Shown here: in pieces, positions 1 through 10,214 of the stretch
Position numbering within the stretch: the stretch's first letter is position 1
Layout: the number at the start of each line of letters is the position of its first letter
Source of the DNA: Brackiella oedipodis DSM 13743
Lineage (GTDB): Bacteria; Pseudomonadota; Gammaproteobacteria; Burkholderiales; Burkholderiaceae_B
DNA: 64,000 nt
Assembly: GCF_000621025.1 (NCBI RefSeq)
Contig: NZ_KK211206.1
Coordinates: 445,037 to 509,036 of the forward strand
Direction of reading: 5' to 3'
Made by a program: the position numbers and the translations under genes
The notes under the pieces: model-generated
Seen by the model: only the letters and a program-made list of their open reading frames with translations
Told to the model about the DNA's origin: nothing
The model's database searches: none

Positions 1-541
1 TGGAATACGTATCCATAATCCAAGCCATGGTTTGTGGCGTAGTACCGACGTCTGGCGCTGGAATATCGTTGCTCGGGCCAATGACTAGACCAATTTCGCT
101 GGTATAGCGACGGGTGATTCTTTCGAGTTCTTTGCTAGAGTATTTACGAGGGTCAATTCGGATCCCCCCTTTTGCACCACCAAACGGTACATTGACGGCC
201 GCATTTTTGACCGACATCCAACCCGCTAAGGCCATCACTTCTGAGAGGTTAACGTCTTGGTGGTAACGAATACCGCCTTTACCTGGGCCACGAGAAACAT
301 TGTGGTGTACACGGTAGCCTTCAAAGTGGGCAATCGTACCATTGTCTAATTCTACGGGCACATCAACGACTAAAATGCGTTTTGGTCGTTTAAGGGTTTC
401 GATCCAGCGGCTTAATGAACCTAAATACGGAGCCACTCGATCAACTTGCTGCAAAAAGATTCCCCATGCACCAATATCGTCTGCATTTAAATAAGACGGA
501 ATCGCATGTTGATTTTTTTGCGGATCTTGATTAACACTCAT
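1..541 (-). CDS. gdhA: Glu/Leu/Phe/Val dehydrogenase, N-terminal part (cut by window edge)
   Basis: Translating the minus strand from the ATG at 539-541 gives [19 protein letters not shown] and then an uninterrupted frame to the left edge, about 180 codons. Visible family motifs are the glycine-rich [10 protein letters not shown] segment, the [19 protein letters not shown] segment holding the catalytic-region lysine, and [13 protein letters not shown]. These are diagnostic of the Glu/Leu/Phe/Val dehydrogenase family, which reversibly deaminates glutamate to 2-oxoglutarate with NAD(P), linking nitrogen metabolism to the TCA genes next door. The C-terminal nucleotide-binding half lies outside the window. 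A strong terminator separates it from gltA, so it is probably its own transcription unit. Assignment to glutamate rather than leucine or phenylalanine rests on family resemblance. Confidence 0.93.
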   Translation of the reverse strand, partial: MSVNQDPQKNQHAIPSYLNADDIGAWGIFLQQVDRVAPYLGSLSRWIETLKRPKRILVVDVPVELDNGTIAHFEGYRVHHNVSRGPGKGGIRYHQDVNLSEVMALAGWMSVKNAAVNVPFGGAKGGIRIDPRKYSSKELERITRRYTSEIGLVIGPSNDIPAPDVGTTPQTMAWIMDTYS

Positions 542-600
542 TCTATTCTCCGAAAAAAAATGTCCTTGACAGTATACGCCTTTCTGCGGCGTATTTAGTA

Positions 601-632
601 AAAACCCTGATTTGCTAAGAAATCAGGGTTTT
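601..632 (-). terminator. Rho-independent terminator after gltA
   Basis: Perfect 13-bp stem (601-613 with 620-632) closing a 6-nt loop. A/T runs on both sides give a U-tract in either direction. It lies just past the gltA stop and before the gdhA start, so it ends the sdh-gltA transcript. Confidence 0.85.
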
Positions 633-666
633 TTGAGATTACGAAATACTTACAGGACGATAAGTA

Positions 667-1977
667 TTAGCGTTGAGCGATATCAGGTACATCACGTTTG
701 GTTGGACCCGTGTACAACTGACGAGGACGACCAATTTTGTAGTCTGGGTCAGAAATCATTTCATTCCATTGAGCGATCCAGCCACTGGTGCGAGCGAGTG
801 CAAAAATGGCGGTAAATAAGCTTTTTGGAATACCGATAGCACGTTGGACGATACCTGAGTAGAAGTCGACGTTAGGATAGAGTTTGCGCTCGACGAAGTA
901 TTCGTCTTCGAGAGCAATACGCTCTAATTCCATGGCCAATTTGAACAATGGGTCGTTTTCGAGACCGAGCGCTTGGAGTACTTCTTTGCAAGTTTCTTGC
1001 ATGAGTTTGGCACGTGGGTCGTAGTTTTTGTAGACACGGTGACCAAAGCCCATCAAGCGTACGCCAGCTTCTTTGTTTTTGACTTTTTCCATGAATTCGC
1101 CAACTTTTTCGACACCACCTTGGGCTTGGATTTGCTCAAGCATGTCTAAGCAAGCTTCGTTGGCACCACCGTGGGCAGGACCCCACAAGCAAGCCACACC
1201 CGCTGCGATAGCGGCAAATGGATTTGTACCAGAAGAACCGCAAAGACGTACAGTAGAAGTTGAGGCATTTTGCTCGTGATCAGCATGCAAGATAAAGATG
1301 CGATCCATGGCACGTTCGAGCACTTCGTTGACTTCGTAATCTTGGCATGGCGTAGCAAACATTTGACGTAAGAAATTACCTGCATAAGATAGGCTATTAT
1401 CTGGATGCATGTAAGGCTCGCCACGAGAATATTTGTAAGCCATAGCAACAAGTGTTGGGAGCTTAGCGATCAAGCGAATGGCAGAGATCTCTCGGTGCTC
1501 AGGGTTATTAATGTCGATAGAATCGCCATAGAAGGCAGATAACGCACTCACCAAACTAGTAACAATGGCCATTGGGTGAGCATCACGACGGAAACCGCGC
1601 ACAAAGAAGTGCATTTGTTCGTGCACCATGTTGTGACGCAAAATACGGTTATCAAATTTCTCTTTCTGCTCTTTGGTAGGTAAATCACCATACATCAATA
1701 AGTGACAAATCTCTAAGTAGTCACATTTCACAGCAAGTTGCTCAATCGGGTAACCACGATAGCGCAACTCACCCTTGCCTCCGTCAATAAAGGTGATTTT
1801 AGATTGGCAAGAAGCGGTTGACAAAAAGCCAGGGTCGAAGGTAAACATGCCAGTTTGCGCATATAGTTTGCGGATATCGATGACATCAGGCCCTTCGGTA
1901 CCTTTGTAGACTGGGAATTCAGCCGACTTTTGATCGTTTGAAAGACTAAGGTTAGCTTTAATATCTGACTCTTGCAT
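667..1977 (-). CDS. gltA: Citrate synthase
   Basis: Condenses oxaloacetate and acetyl-CoA to citrate, the entry step of the TCA cycle, in the cytoplasm. The 436-residue protein has the usual length of the large hexameric proteobacterial type I enzyme. Catalytic residues are recognisable: His231/His234 in [10 protein letters not shown], His313 in [14 protein letters not shown] and Asp371 in [10 protein letters not shown]. The N-terminal extension with a Cys-containing [16 protein letters not shown] segment is typical of the allosteric type. It is the last gene of the leftward sdhCDAB-sdhE-gltA cluster, 32 bp after sdhE. A paralogous synthase, prpC, lies 7 kb away; the long N-terminal domain and VDFYSG motif mark this copy as the true citrate synthase. 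Confidence 0.97.
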   Translation of the reverse strand: MQESDIKANLSLSNDQKSAEFPVYKGTEGPDVIDIRKLYAQTGMFTFDPGFLSTASCQSKITFIDGGKGELRYRGYPIEQLAVKCDYLEICHLLMYGDLPTKEQKEKFDNRILRHNMVHEQMHFFVRGFRRDAHPMAIVTSLVSALSAFYGDSIDINNPEHREISAIRLIAKLPTLVAMAYKYSRGEPYMHPDNSLSYAGNFLRQMFATPCQDYEVNEVLERAMDRIFILHADHEQNASTSTVRLCGSSGTNPFAAIAAGVACLWGPAHGGANEACLDMLEQIQAQGGVEKVGEFMEKVKNKEAGVRLMGFGHRVYKNYDPRAKLMQETCKEVLQALGLENDPLFKLAMELERIALEDEYFVERKLYPNVDFYSGIVQRAIGIPKSLFTAIFALARTSGWIAQWNEMISDPDYKIGRPRQLYTGPTKRDVPDIAQR

Positions 1978-2009
1978 CTTTGGATTTCCTTTTAGTTATA
2001 TAGTAGTTG

Positions 2010-2285
2010 TTAAATGCTAGTGGTGTTTTGTGCTCTAAGTTGACGAACCAATGCATGGATTTCGGGGGTATCAAACTCCCCGCTGGGTTCAGACCTAGAT
2101 AACAAAATATCTAGCAATTCGTTATCATCGATTTTGAAGAGATGGTGTAATGCCATGACTTCAGCATCGCTGAGTTTTGTCTCGTTTTCATCGAGGAATG
2201 CTGTGATGATCAAATCATTCTCGAGCATTCCTCGGCGTGCCCTCCAACGCAGAACAGCACGCGCTTGGTCTATATTAGCTGTCAT
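2010..2285 (-). CDS. sdhE: FAD assembly factor SdhE
   Basis: Small cytoplasmic protein (91 aa) that promotes covalent attachment of FAD to the SdhA flavoprotein. The family signature RGM(L/R)E appears as ARRGMLENDLI near residues 17-27, followed by the helical SDAEVMALHHLFKIDDNELLDIL region. It lies 2 bp after the sdhB stop and upstream of gltA, the arrangement seen in many betaproteobacteria. This places it in the same transcript as its client, SdhA. Length and motif match the family, so the call is firm. Confidence 0.94.
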   Translation of the reverse strand: MTANIDQARAVLRWRARRGMLENDLIITAFLDENETKLSDAEVMALHHLFKIDDNELLDILLSRSEPSGEFDTPEIHALVRQLRAQNTTSI

Positions 2286-2287
2286 TA

Positions 2288-3019
2288 TTAAACCGTGCGG
2301 CGAACTAACATCTCTTTGATTTTACCAATGGCCTTGGTTGGGTTAAGACCTTTAGGGCAAACATCAACACAGTTCATAATCGTGTGACAACGGAACAAAC
2401 GATATGGATCTTCGAGGTTATCAAGACGCTCTTTGGTGGCCGTATCACGGCTATCTGCCAAGAAGCGATAGGCTTGTAATAAGCCTGCTGGGCCTACGAA
2501 TTTATCGGGGTTCCACCAGAATGAAGGACAGGAGGTTGAGCAGCATGCACACAAGATGCATTCATACAAACCATTCAGTTCTTCGCGAGCTTCTGGACTT
2601 TGTAAGCGCTCTTTTTCGGGTGGCGGCACATCGTTAATGAGATATGGACGCACAGAATGGTATTGATTATAGAACTGTGTCATGTCAACCACAAGGTCAC
2701 GAATCACAGGTAGACCGGGTAATGGACGTAGACGCACAGGTTCTTTGAGGTCGCGCAGATTCGTAATACATGCCAAGCCATTTTTGCCGTTGATGTTCAT
2801 GGCATCTGAGCCACATACACCTTCGCGGCAAGAGCGGCGTAGTGACAAGCTATCGTCGTAATCCGTTTGGATGCGCACAATAGCGTCAAGCAACATTTTG
2901 TCGTGTGGACCTAATTCCACATCGTAACTTTGCATGTAGGGTTTTTCGTCTTTATCGGGATCATAACGATAGATCTCGAATTTCATGCGACGGGGTTGTT
3001 TTTTTTCTTCAGTACTCAT
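2288..3019 (-). CDS. sdhB: Succinate dehydrogenase iron-sulfur subunit
   Basis: Carries electrons from the SdhA flavin to quinone through three Fe-S clusters in complex II at the inner membrane. Visible ligand sets are CREGVCGSDAMNINGKNGLAC for the 2Fe-2S cluster and CILCACCSTSC plus CHTIMNCVDVCPKGLNP for the 4Fe-4S and 3Fe-4S clusters. The ATG at 3019 is preferred over the in-frame GTG two codons upstream because AAGAAGG lies at a proper distance before it; this gives 243 aa. sdhA ends just upstream and sdhE follows after 2 bp. Confidence 0.96.
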   Translation of the reverse strand: MSTEEKKQPRRMKFEIYRYDPDKDEKPYMQSYDVELGPHDKMLLDAIVRIQTDYDDSLSLRRSCREGVCGSDAMNINGKNGLACITNLRDLKEPVRLRPLPGLPVIRDLVVDMTQFYNQYHSVRPYLINDVPPPEKERLQSPEAREELNGLYECILCACCSTSCPSFWWNPDKFVGPAGLLQAYRFLADSRDTATKERLDNLEDPYRLFRCHTIMNCVDVCPKGLNPTKAIGKIKEMLVRRTV

Positions 3020-3035
3020 TTTCACCTTCTTAATC

Positions 3036-4814
3036 TTAGAATGTACGTGGTTTTGGTGGTACAGTCGGCACCGTGAGTGGATTCATTTCGACAGGTTTGT
3101 ATTCAACTTCACCTGTATCAGAATGCCACAAGGTGTGGATTAGCCAGTTTTCGTCATCACGCTCTGGGTAATCATCTAGTGCATGAGCACCACGGCTTTC
3201 GGTACGTAATGATGCAGATTTAATGGTTGCACGAGCAACTTCGATCATATTGCTTAGCTCAAGAGCTTCTTGGCGAGCTAAGTTAAATACTTTGGATTTG
3301 TCCTTGAAGGATACGTGTTTGACGCGTTCGGCAATATTGTCGATCTGGGTCACGCCTTCATTGAGGACTTTTTGGGTACGGAATACACCACAGTGTGATT
3401 GCATGCTGTTACGCATATCATTGGCGACAGCGTACACCGTTTCACCACCCGTGCGAGTCTCGATGTCATTGACACGAGCAAGGGATTTTTCGACGGACTC
3501 TTTAGGGAGTGGCTGATGGCTACGTTGGTTTTCGAGATGGTCATCAATAATATGTTGACCAGCGGAACGACCAAAGACCACCAAGTCTAATAAGGAGTTA
3601 GTACCTAGACGGTTGGCACCGTGAATCGAAACGGCCGCACATTCACCGATCGCATAGAGACCATTGACGACTTGGTTTTTGCCATCTTTCCAGGTTACCA
3701 CTTGACCGTGATAGTTGGCAGGAATACCGCCCATTTGGTAGTGAATCGTCGGTACCACAGGAATTGGATCCTTGATAGGATCGACGTTGGCGAACTTGAT
3801 CGCAATATCACGAATAGAAGGTAGACGTTTTTTGATGGTTTCTTCGCCTAGGTGATCGAGCTTAAGCAAGACATAAGCGCCATCTTCGCCACAACCACGG
3901 CCCTCTTTAATTTCTTGGTCCATAGAACGTGAAACGAAATCACGTGGCGCCAAGTCGAGTAGCGTAGGGGCATAACGTTCCATGAAACGTTCACCGTCTT
4001 TGTTGAGCAAGTAACCACCCTCACCGCGTACACCTTCGGTAATCAACACGCCAGCGCCATAAACGCCGGTTGGGTGGAATTGCCAGAATTCCATATCTTC
4101 GAGTTCAATACCGGCACGAGCGGCCATGCCTAAACCGTCACCGGTGTTGATGAAGGCATTGGTTGTGGCGGCCCAAATACGGCCCGCACCACCCGTTGCC
4201 AAGACAGTGGCTTTGGCTTCGAGGATGTAAATATCGCCGGTCTCCATTTCGAGAGCCGTCACACCCAAGACATCGCCAGCATCGTTACGAATCAAATCAA
4301 GTGCCATCCATTCGACAAAGAAATGCGTTTTGGCGGCGACGTTACGTTGATACAGCGTGTGCAATAGCGCGTGACCGGTACGGTCAGCCGCCGCACAGGC
4401 GCGTTGTACAGGTTTTTCGCCGTAGTTGGCGGTATGACCACCGAAAGGACGTTGATAAATGGTACCGTCTGGGTTGCGGTCAAACGGCATACCAAAGTGC
4501 TCAAGCTCATAGACGGCTTTAGGGGCTTGACGCACCATAAATTCAATGGCGTCTTGGTCGCCTAACCAGTCAGAACCCTTAACGGTATCGTAAAGGTGCC
4601 ACTTCCAGTGGTCTTCTGACATATTACCCAAGGAAGCACTAATACCCCCTTGAGCGGCGACAGTGTGAGAACGCGTCGGGAATACTTTGGTGAGCACGGC
4701 CACAGACAAACCTGCTTGAGCCAGTTGCAATGAGCAACGCATACCAGAGCCACCCGCACCCACGACGATGACATCAAATTGACGACGAGGTAAAGAAGAA
4801 TTAATTTCGGCCAC
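3036..4814 (-). CDS. sdhA: Succinate dehydrogenase flavoprotein subunit
   Basis: Oxidises succinate to fumarate using covalently bound FAD. The Rossmann motif [20 protein letters not shown] lies near residues 17-36, and His50 in [12 protein letters not shown] is the predicted covalent FAD attachment site. Further conserved segments are [21 protein letters not shown] and the C-terminal [19 protein letters not shown]. The 592-aa length is standard. sdhD ends 3 bp upstream and sdhB begins shortly after, giving one operon with the SdhE flavinylation factor downstream. The substrate-binding histidine and arginine motifs look intact. Confidence 0.97.
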   Translation of the reverse strand: MAEINSSLPRRQFDVIVVGAGGSGMRCSLQLAQAGLSVAVLTKVFPTRSHTVAAQGGISASLGNMSEDHWKWHLYDTVKGSDWLGDQDAIEFMVRQAPKAVYELEHFGMPFDRNPDGTIYQRPFGGHTANYGEKPVQRACAAADRTGHALLHTLYQRNVAAKTHFFVEWMALDLIRNDAGDVLGVTALEMETGDIYILEAKATVLATGGAGRIWAATTNAFINTGDGLGMAARAGIELEDMEFWQFHPTGVYGAGVLITEGVRGEGGYLLNKDGERFMERYAPTLLDLAPRDFVSRSMDQEIKEGRGCGEDGAYVLLKLDHLGEETIKKRLPSIRDIAIKFANVDPIKDPIPVVPTIHYQMGGIPANYHGQVVTWKDGKNQVVNGLYAIGECAAVSIHGANRLGTNSLLDLVVFGRSAGQHIIDDHLENQRSHQPLPKESVEKSLARVNDIETRTGGETVYAVANDMRNSMQSHCGVFRTQKVLNEGVTQIDNIAERVKHVSFKDKSKVFNLARQEALELSNMIEVARATIKSASLRTESRGAHALDDYPERDDENWLIHTLWHSDTGEVEYKPVEMNPLTVPTVPPKPRTF

Positions 4815-4817
4815 GGC

Positions 4818-5198
4818 TTAAATACTCCAGACAATTTTTATAAAATAAATAACGGCAACTAATAACCACGTGCCAGTTATTAACTGCATGAACAAACGTG
4901 TCATTGCAGCGGGAACATAGTCCATCCAAACATCACGGACGCCAATCCAAGCGTGGTAGCCCAAGGAGAAAAACACTAATGAAGCCGCGATTTGCCCTAA
5001 TGGATAACCGCCTACCGTAAAGGTAAACATGGCTACCCAAGAATAATAATCATGAACGGTAAAGAGCGCCACGATTAAGAAAATCAAGGAATACACAGCC
5101 ATGATGACGGCTGTGAGACGCTGCATAATGAAATCAATGGTGCCGTAATTTGCACCCACCACCATACGTTTGGTGCCAAATTGTTCTTTATTTTCCAT
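4818..5198 (-). CDS. sdhD: Succinate dehydrogenase membrane anchor subunit
   Basis: Membrane subunit (126 aa) that with SdhC holds SdhAB to the inner membrane and forms the quinone and haem b sites. Three hydrophobic helices are visible, around residues 27-46, 54-75 and 100-122. The family segment MQRLTAVIMAVYSL precedes helix 1, and GYHAWIGVRDVWMDYV contains the conserved His and the Asp-Tyr quinone-site region. The start codon abuts the sdhC stop codon, implying translational coupling. Confidence 0.94.
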   Translation of the reverse strand: MENKEQFGTKRMVVGANYGTIDFIMQRLTAVIMAVYSLIFLIVALFTVHDYYSWVAMFTFTVGGYPLGQIAASLVFFSLGYHAWIGVRDVWMDYVPAAMTRLFMQLITGTWLLVAVIYFIKIVWSI

Positions 5199-5612
5199 TT
5201 AGAGTACCCCGAACAGTTTGATTGCAAACACGAGAGTCAAACATAAACTCGCACCAAAAACGATTTTTGCGGATAGACGCGCTTTGGGCTTATCGACACC
5301 CACATGCATATCTAGTACTAAGTACCGAATACCGGCACAGAAATGGTGCATAAAGCCCCAAATCAGTACTAATAAAAGCAGCTTTAAAAAGAACCCGCTG
5401 ACACCCGCACCTAGCGCTTGGAAAGATTCCTCTGAACGCACACTTGCTGCAAAAAAAGGTACGAATACCAGCGGCATACAGAAGAACATTAATACACCGC
5501 TCACACGGTGCAAGATAGAAAGAATACCTGGCACCGGCAAACGATATTGCATAAGTTGAGATAGGCTCAGGTTGCGAAACTCGCGCCTAGCCTTTTTCTG
5601 ACTTTCTGACAT
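5199..5612 (-). CDS. sdhC: Succinate dehydrogenase cytochrome b556 subunit
   Basis: First gene of the complex II operon (137 aa). The family signature SILHRVSGVLMFF lies near residues 32-44, three membrane helices follow, and the haem-binding region HHFCAGIRYLVLDMHVG spans about residues 89-105. With SdhD it anchors the dehydrogenase and reduces ubiquinone. The 72 bp upstream, before the GntR gene stop, show no copy of the TCTTATATAAGA palindrome found before mdh and acnA. If the operon is in the same regulon, control does not act at an equivalent site here. Confidence 0.95.
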   Translation of the reverse strand: MSESQKKARREFRNLSLSQLMQYRLPVPGILSILHRVSGVLMFFCMPLVFVPFFAASVRSEESFQALGAGVSGFFLKLLLLVLIWGFMHHFCAGIRYLVLDMHVGVDKPKARLSAKIVFGASLCLTLVFAIKLFGVL

Positions 5613-5684
5613 ATTTGCCTCACGTTATTTACAAAAAATACCCAGCGGTTGCAATTAATTACAAAACCGCAAATTAAACACCCT

Positions 5685-6455
5685 CTAGTTTAAACCATTT
5701 CGATATACGTAATGATCCGTTAAGTACAAACCCCGTCTAAATTCTATGGGTTTGCCATTGTAGGTGTATGAAATACGGTCGACTTGGAGCAAGGGCGCTC
5801 CCTTTTCGATTTGTAACACTTGGGCAGCCTCTGAAGAAGCCGCCACCGCTGTTAAATGCTCGTCGGCCTTAAGCATACTGACGCCGTATTGGCTCTCGAA
5901 GAACACATACAAAGGACCGCGCAACTCTTGGAGACGTTCAAGGGTGAGGCCCTTGAAGATCGCTGCCGGGAGATAGATGTGCTCGAAAACAGTGGGAACA
6001 CCATTAAACTCAATGACGCGCTTAATGGCGATAAGCTCTGTTAGGAGCTCAGCTTGGCTCATGGGCAAGATAGGTAACTCGAAATCTTGCGGCTTGCCTT
6101 GGGTACAGGACAAATAGCGACTACTCGTCTGAATAGGCCGCAAGGCCTCGTCACGGATGGTATCCTTGTGCGTAAAACGCAAGAAACGGTGGCGCACCTG
6201 TGCTTCGTGGTGTGTGGCCACATACGTGCCCTTGCCCTGGCGCCGAATCAAGACCGACGCCGCGGCTAATTCATCGATAGCCTTACGCACCGTGCCTTGG
6301 CTCACGCCAAATAAGCTACAAAGCTCTAATTCACTAGGAATCGGTTCACCAGGCTTCCATTCGCCAGACTGCAAGCGTTGTATAAGTAAATCCTTAATTT
6401 GCTTATACAAAGGCTTAAATGCTGCTGAAATAGAATTTGAATTTGCCTGAACCAT
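5685..6455 (-). CDS. GntR-family (HutC subfamily) transcriptional regulator
   Basis: DNA-binding repressor or activator (256 aa from the chosen ATG). An N-terminal winged helix-turn-helix runs from PLYKQIKDLLIQRLQSGEW through PIPSELELCSLFGVSQGTVRKAIDEL to RRQGKGTYVA; a C-terminal UTRA-type ligand domain follows, ending IEFRRGLYLTDHYVYRN. A GTG 11 codons upstream is in frame, but the ATG is preferred because family members begin shortly before the HTH; neither has a clear Shine-Dalgarno. It sits between the sdh operon and divergent mdh. This suggests control of TCA genes by an organic acid, and the TCTTATATAAGA sites before mdh and acnA are candidate operators. The ligand is unknown. Confidence 0.9.
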   Translation of the reverse strand: MVQANSNSISAAFKPLYKQIKDLLIQRLQSGEWKPGEPIPSELELCSLFGVSQGTVRKAIDELAAASVLIRRQGKGTYVATHHEAQVRHRFLRFTHKDTIRDEALRPIQTSSRYLSCTQGKPQDFELPILPMSQAELLTELIAIKRVIEFNGVPTVFEHIYLPAAIFKGLTLERLQELRGPLYVFFESQYGVSMLKADEHLTAVAASSEAAQVLQIEKGAPLLQVDRISYTYNGKPIEFRRGLYLTDHYVYRNGLN

Positions 6456-6544
6456 GAGCCATGAACCATAGCCAATCAATAAAACCACCAGTTAAAAACA
6501 TGACACAATACATAACATTAGTCACGACGACATAAATAGCATGA

Positions 6545-6574
6545 CCCTAGTCACTACAACCCTAGTCACTACAA
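6545..6574. repeat. 15-bp tandem repeat in the GntR/mdh divergent region
   Basis: CCCTAGTCACTACAA occurs twice head to tail (6545-6559 and 6560-6574), followed by a degenerate third copy with GAGTCAC. A further TAGTCAC lies just upstream around 6520. It could be regulator-binding iterons or replication-slippage repeats. Confidence 0.7.
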
Positions 6575-6652
6575 CACGAGTCACTTTATTTTCACTTTAA
6601 CTGGTCTAGATAACATCCTACATTATCCCATAATTTGTAGGATTTTGTAAAG

Positions 6653-6664
6653 TCTTATATAAGA
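6653..6664. promoter_or_regulatory. Candidate operator TCTTATATAAGA upstream of mdh
   Basis: Perfect 12-bp palindrome about 120 bp before the mdh start. The 17-bp block AAGTCTTATATAAGATA is identical to the block upstream of acnA. Binding by the adjacent GntR protein is an inference. Confidence 0.65.
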
Positions 6665-6782
6665 TATAAATTATAGGATCATTGACTAAAAGCATGCAAT
6701 GATCTAATCTAATGGGGTTTAGATTTCATGGGCAGTAAAGCCTTTACTACCCCCATATACAACTAAAATAATGGAGATTTGT

Positions 6783-7772
6783 ATGTCAAAAAAAGCGATT
6801 CGTGTGGCTGTCACAGGTGCGGCCGGCCAAATCGGTTATGCATGTTTATTTCGTATCGCCTCTGGTGAGATGCTCGGTAAAGATCAACCTGTGATCTTGC
6901 AACTACTTGAAATCCCAGACGAAAAAGCGCAAAACGCCCTCAAAGGCGTGATGATGGAACTTGACGACTGCGCCTTTCCACTTCTCGAAAAAATGACCGC
7001 CCACAGCGATCCAGAAGAAGCCTTCAAAGACGCCGAAATCGCCCTTTTGATTGGCTCTCGTCCGCGCACTAAAGGCATGGAGCGTGCTGACCTATTACAA
7101 GTCAACGCCAAAATCTTCACTGAGCAAGGCAAGGCGCTCAACAAAGTCGCCTCTCGTGACGTCAAAGTCCTCGTAGTCGGTAACCCTGCTAACACCAATG
7201 CCTACATTGCCATGAAGTCTGCACCAGATCTTCCGGCCAAAAACTTCACGGCTATGTTACGTCTAGATCATAACCGCGCCCTCACTCAAATCGCCCAAAA
7301 AGGCAATGTCGCGGTCAAAGACATCGAGCACTTTACTGTTTGGGGTAACCACTCTCCAACCATGTATCCAGACTATCGCTTTGCCACTGCCGATGGCAAA
7401 AAAGTTCAAGACCTTATCAACGACGATGACTGGAACAAAAACACCTTCATCCCGACCGTGGCTAAACGTGGTGCGGCCATTATTGAAGCCCGTGGTTCTT
7501 CTTCTGCCGCTTCTGCAGCCAATGCGGCGATTGACCACATCCGTGACTGGGTACTCGGTACCAATGGTCAATGGGTCACCATGGGTGTTCCTTCTGATGG
7601 TTCTTACGATATCCCAGAAGACATTATCTACGGTGTGCCTGTCACTTGCGAAAACGGTGAGTACAAACGCGTCGAAGGTCTAGAAATCGACGAATTCTCT
7701 CGCCAAAAAATGGACGCTACGCTACAGGAATTACTCGAAGAGCGTGACGGCGTGGCTGACTTACTTAAATAA
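6783..7772 (+). CDS. mdh: Malate dehydrogenase
   Basis: NAD-dependent oxidation of malate to oxaloacetate in the TCA cycle. The nucleotide-binding TGAAGQIG lies at residues 11-18, substrate-binding arginines sit in [15 protein letters not shown] and [10 protein letters not shown], and the catalytic His190 is in [12 protein letters not shown]. The 329-aa length and sequence fit the group resembling eukaryotic cytosolic MDH, usual in Burkholderiales. The ATG at 6783 is chosen because GGAGA lies 7 nt before it; an in-frame ATG four codons upstream lacks a ribosome-binding site. It is divergent from the GntR gene and has the palindromic candidate operator upstream. A second malate-oxidising enzyme, mqo, is encoded at 38115-39803. 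Confidence 0.96.
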   Translation: MSKKAIRVAVTGAAGQIGYACLFRIASGEMLGKDQPVILQLLEIPDEKAQNALKGVMMELDDCAFPLLEKMTAHSDPEEAFKDAEIALLIGSRPRTKGMERADLLQVNAKIFTEQGKALNKVASRDVKVLVVGNPANTNAYIAMKSAPDLPAKNFTAMLRLDHNRALTQIAQKGNVAVKDIEHFTVWGNHSPTMYPDYRFATADGKKVQDLINDDDWNKNTFIPTVAKRGAAIIEARGSSSAASAANAAIDHIRDWVLGTNGQWVTMGVPSDGSYDIPEDIIYGVPVTCENGEYKRVEGLEIDEFSRQKMDATLQELLEERDGVADLLK

Positions 7773-7790
7773 GTGATCAGTTGCCCATCT

Positions 7791-7893
7791 GGGCAGAGAG
7801 GCCTAGCCGTCTCTGCCCTTGGCTCAGCTCAAGGTCGCAAGACCTCTATGTATCAATCATGACTCCCTGTGCTAGCCATTAGCATCAGGGAGT
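7791..7893 (+). terminator. Two consecutive hairpins after mdh
   Basis: The first hairpin pairs GGGCAGAGA (7791-7799) with TCTCTGCCC (7810-7818). The second pairs ACTCCCTG (7862-7869) with CAGGGAGT (7886-7893) and runs into a TTATTTTT tract. The second looks like a true intrinsic terminator. It implies that prpB-prpC is transcribed separately from mdh or by readthrough. Confidence 0.75.
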
Positions 7894-7938
7894 TATTTTT
7901 AAATAACTATAAAAACATTTGCAAAAAGGAGATTATTT

Positions 7939-8829
7939 ATGGCTACTTTGCCAAGTGCTGGCGCCAGATTTCGTCAAGCGTTGATTCAAGAACAACCGCT
8001 ACAAGTCATTGGTGCCATTAACGCTAACCATGCCCTACTGGCCAAACGCGCAGGCTATAAAGCCATTTATTTATCTGGCGGCGGTGTGGCCGCTGGTTCT
8101 TTGGGACTGCCCGATCTAGGGATCAATACCTTGGACGACGTCCTAACGGATATTCGCCGCATCACCGATGTATGTGATACACCGTTACTCGTCGATATCG
8201 ATACAGGCTTTGGCGCTTCTGCCTTTAATATTGCACGCACCATTAAGAGCCTCATTAAATTTGGCGCTGCGGCTTGTCACATCGAGGATCAAGTCGGTGC
8301 CAAACGCTGTGGCCATCGTCCTGGCAAAGAAATTGTGAGCACCGAGGAAATGGTCGATCGTATCAAAGCAGCCGCCGATGCACGCACTGATCCTGATTTC
8401 TATTTGATCGCTCGTACCGATGCCATCCAGAGTTTCGGTGTCGAAGCCGCTCTTGAGCGTTCCCAAAAATGCCTAGAAGCCGGAGCCGATGCTATTTTTG
8501 TGGAGGCTGCTTATGACCTCGAGACTTACAAATTATTTTGTGATCAGCTCAACGCCCCTGTCCTCGCCAATATCACCGAGTTTGGTAAGACACCGTTATT
8601 TACCGTCGATGAACTCAAGTCTGTCGGGGTTGGCATCGTGCTTTATCCTCTCTCCGCCTTTAGAGCCATGAATAAGGCCGCTGAGACTGTGTATGAAGCC
8701 ATCCGCCGCGATGGTCACCAAAAAAATGTGTTAGACATGATGCAAACGCGTGATGAACTTTATGATCGCATTGGTTATCATCAATACGAGCAAGCGCTAG
8801 ACGCTTTATTCAAAAAAAACAAAGCTTAA
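7939..8829 (+). CDS. prpB: Methylisocitrate lyase
   Basis: Cleaves 2-methylisocitrate to pyruvate and succinate, the last step of the methylcitrate cycle for propionate. The family signature KRCGH is at residues 122-126 and the Mg-binding DIDTGFG at 86-92; the 296-aa length is standard. The isocitrate lyase superfamily also includes carboxyphosphonoenolpyruvate mutase, but [19 protein letters not shown] near the N-terminus fits PrpB. AAAAGGAG precedes the ATG. prpC follows after about 30 bp as an operon. No prpD, prpF, acnD or prpR is adjacent. Confidence 0.95.
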   Translation: MATLPSAGARFRQALIQEQPLQVIGAINANHALLAKRAGYKAIYLSGGGVAAGSLGLPDLGINTLDDVLTDIRRITDVCDTPLLVDIDTGFGASAFNIARTIKSLIKFGAAACHIEDQVGAKRCGHRPGKEIVSTEEMVDRIKAAADARTDPDFYLIARTDAIQSFGVEAALERSQKCLEAGADAIFVEAAYDLETYKLFCDQLNAPVLANITEFGKTPLFTVDELKSVGVGIVLYPLSAFRAMNKAAETVYEAIRRDGHQKNVLDMMQTRDELYDRIGYHQYEQALDALFKKNKA

Positions 8830-8860
8830 GTTTTTATATTAATACCAAAAAGGAGACATT

Positions 8861-10018
8861 ATGACGCAAGCTACAGAAAACAACGCCCCTAAAAAAGGCA
8901 AAAAGTCCGTTGCCCTCTCTGGTGTAGCAGCGGGCAATACGGCCCTTTGTTCTGTCGGTAAACACGGCAACGACCTGCATTATCGTGGCTACGACATTCT
9001 TGACTTAGCCGCTAAGTGTGAATTTGAAGAAGTCGCACACTTATTGATTCATGGCCGCTTGCCTAATCAAACAGAACTCAAGGCTTACAAAAATAAACTA
9101 CGCAAAATGCGTGGCTTACCAGCCAACCTCATTACCGTCCTCGAAGCCCTGCCTGCGGCCAGTCATCCCATGGATGTGATGCGCACGGCAGTGTCTGTGC
9201 TCGGCTCGGTCTTGCCCGAAAAAGAGGATCATAACAAGGCTGATGCGCGCGAGATCGCCGATCGATTGATCGCCAGCCTCAGTTCCGCGCTTTTGTACTG
9301 GTACCACTTTAGTCATCATGGTCGTTTTATTGATGTCGAAACCGATGACGACAGTATTGGCGGGCATTTCTTAAACTTGCTCCATGATCAAGCGCCTACT
9401 GAGGAACAAGTGCAAGCCATGCACACCTCCTTGATCCTCTATGCTGAGCACGAATTTAATGCCTCGACCTTTACGGCACGCGTCATTACCGGTACCGGTT
9501 CTGATTTTTATTCAGCGATTGCAGGCGCCATTGGGGCGTTACGCGGTCCTAAACACGGTGGCGCTAACGAATACGCCTTCGAGGTCCAAAAACGCTATGA
9601 CAATCCTGACCAAGCCGAAGCCGATATTCGTGAACGCATTGCCAATAAAGAGGTCATTTTAGGCTTTGGTCACCCTGTCTATACCACCTCTGACCCTCGC
9701 AACAAAGTCATTAAGGCCGTGGCCGAAAAACTCTCTACATCCGCGGGCAGCACCAAGATGTACGACATCGCCGAGAGAATTGAATCAACCATGTGGGACA
9801 GCAAAAAAATGTTCCCTAACTTAGATTGGTTCTCTGCTGTGGCCTACCATATGCTTGGTGTGCCTACAGATATGTTCACGCCTTTATTCGTCTTGGCACG
9901 TACCGCAGGTTGGGCGGCGCATATTATTGAGCAGCGTGAGGACAAAAAAATCATCCGTCCGGCGGCCAACTATGTGGGCCCTGATGACCGTGAATTTGTG
10001 CCTATCGAGCAACGCTAA
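8861..10018 (+). CDS. prpC: 2-methylcitrate synthase
   Basis: Condenses propionyl-CoA and oxaloacetate to 2-methylcitrate. Of the citrate synthase fold and 385 aa long, it lacks the N-terminal extension of GltA. Catalytic residues are His197 in [11 protein letters not shown], His271 in [13 protein letters not shown] and Asp322 in [13 protein letters not shown]; the LDWFSA version is typical of methylcitrate synthases. AAAAGGAG sits before the start. It follows prpB in the same orientation and is closed by a strong terminator. Some side activity with acetyl-CoA is usual in the family, so it may overlap functionally with gltA. Confidence 0.94.
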   Translation: MTQATENNAPKKGKKSVALSGVAAGNTALCSVGKHGNDLHYRGYDILDLAAKCEFEEVAHLLIHGRLPNQTELKAYKNKLRKMRGLPANLITVLEALPAASHPMDVMRTAVSVLGSVLPEKEDHNKADAREIADRLIASLSSALLYWYHFSHHGRFIDVETDDDSIGGHFLNLLHDQAPTEEQVQAMHTSLILYAEHEFNASTFTARVITGTGSDFYSAIAGAIGALRGPKHGGANEYAFEVQKRYDNPDQAEADIRERIANKEVILGFGHPVYTTSDPRNKVIKAVAEKLSTSAGSTKMYDIAERIESTMWDSKKMFPNLDWFSAVAYHMLGVPTDMFTPLFVLARTAGWAAHIIEQREDKKIIRPAANYVGPDDREFVPIEQR

Positions 10019-10071
10019 TCCCTAGCGATCAACGTCATTCATAAGATATATAACTTTAATTTATAACGATA

Positions 10072-10111
10072 AACCCTTGTAAAACTTAATCATTATCGTT
10101 TTACAAGGGTT
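10072..10111 (+). terminator. Rho-independent terminator after prpC
   Basis: Stem AACCCTTGTAAAAC (10072-10085) with GTTTTACAAGGGTT (10098-10111), 12-nt loop, followed by ATTTTTG. It closes the prpBC unit. Confidence 0.85.
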
Positions 10112-10214
10112 ATTTTTGTGTAAGAATATAGGATTAACTACTACTTAATGGAGAGGCATTTGTCAGGTTATTAATGCCAGGTTTTTAATCATTGCATACG
10201 CAAAGGAGGACGTT

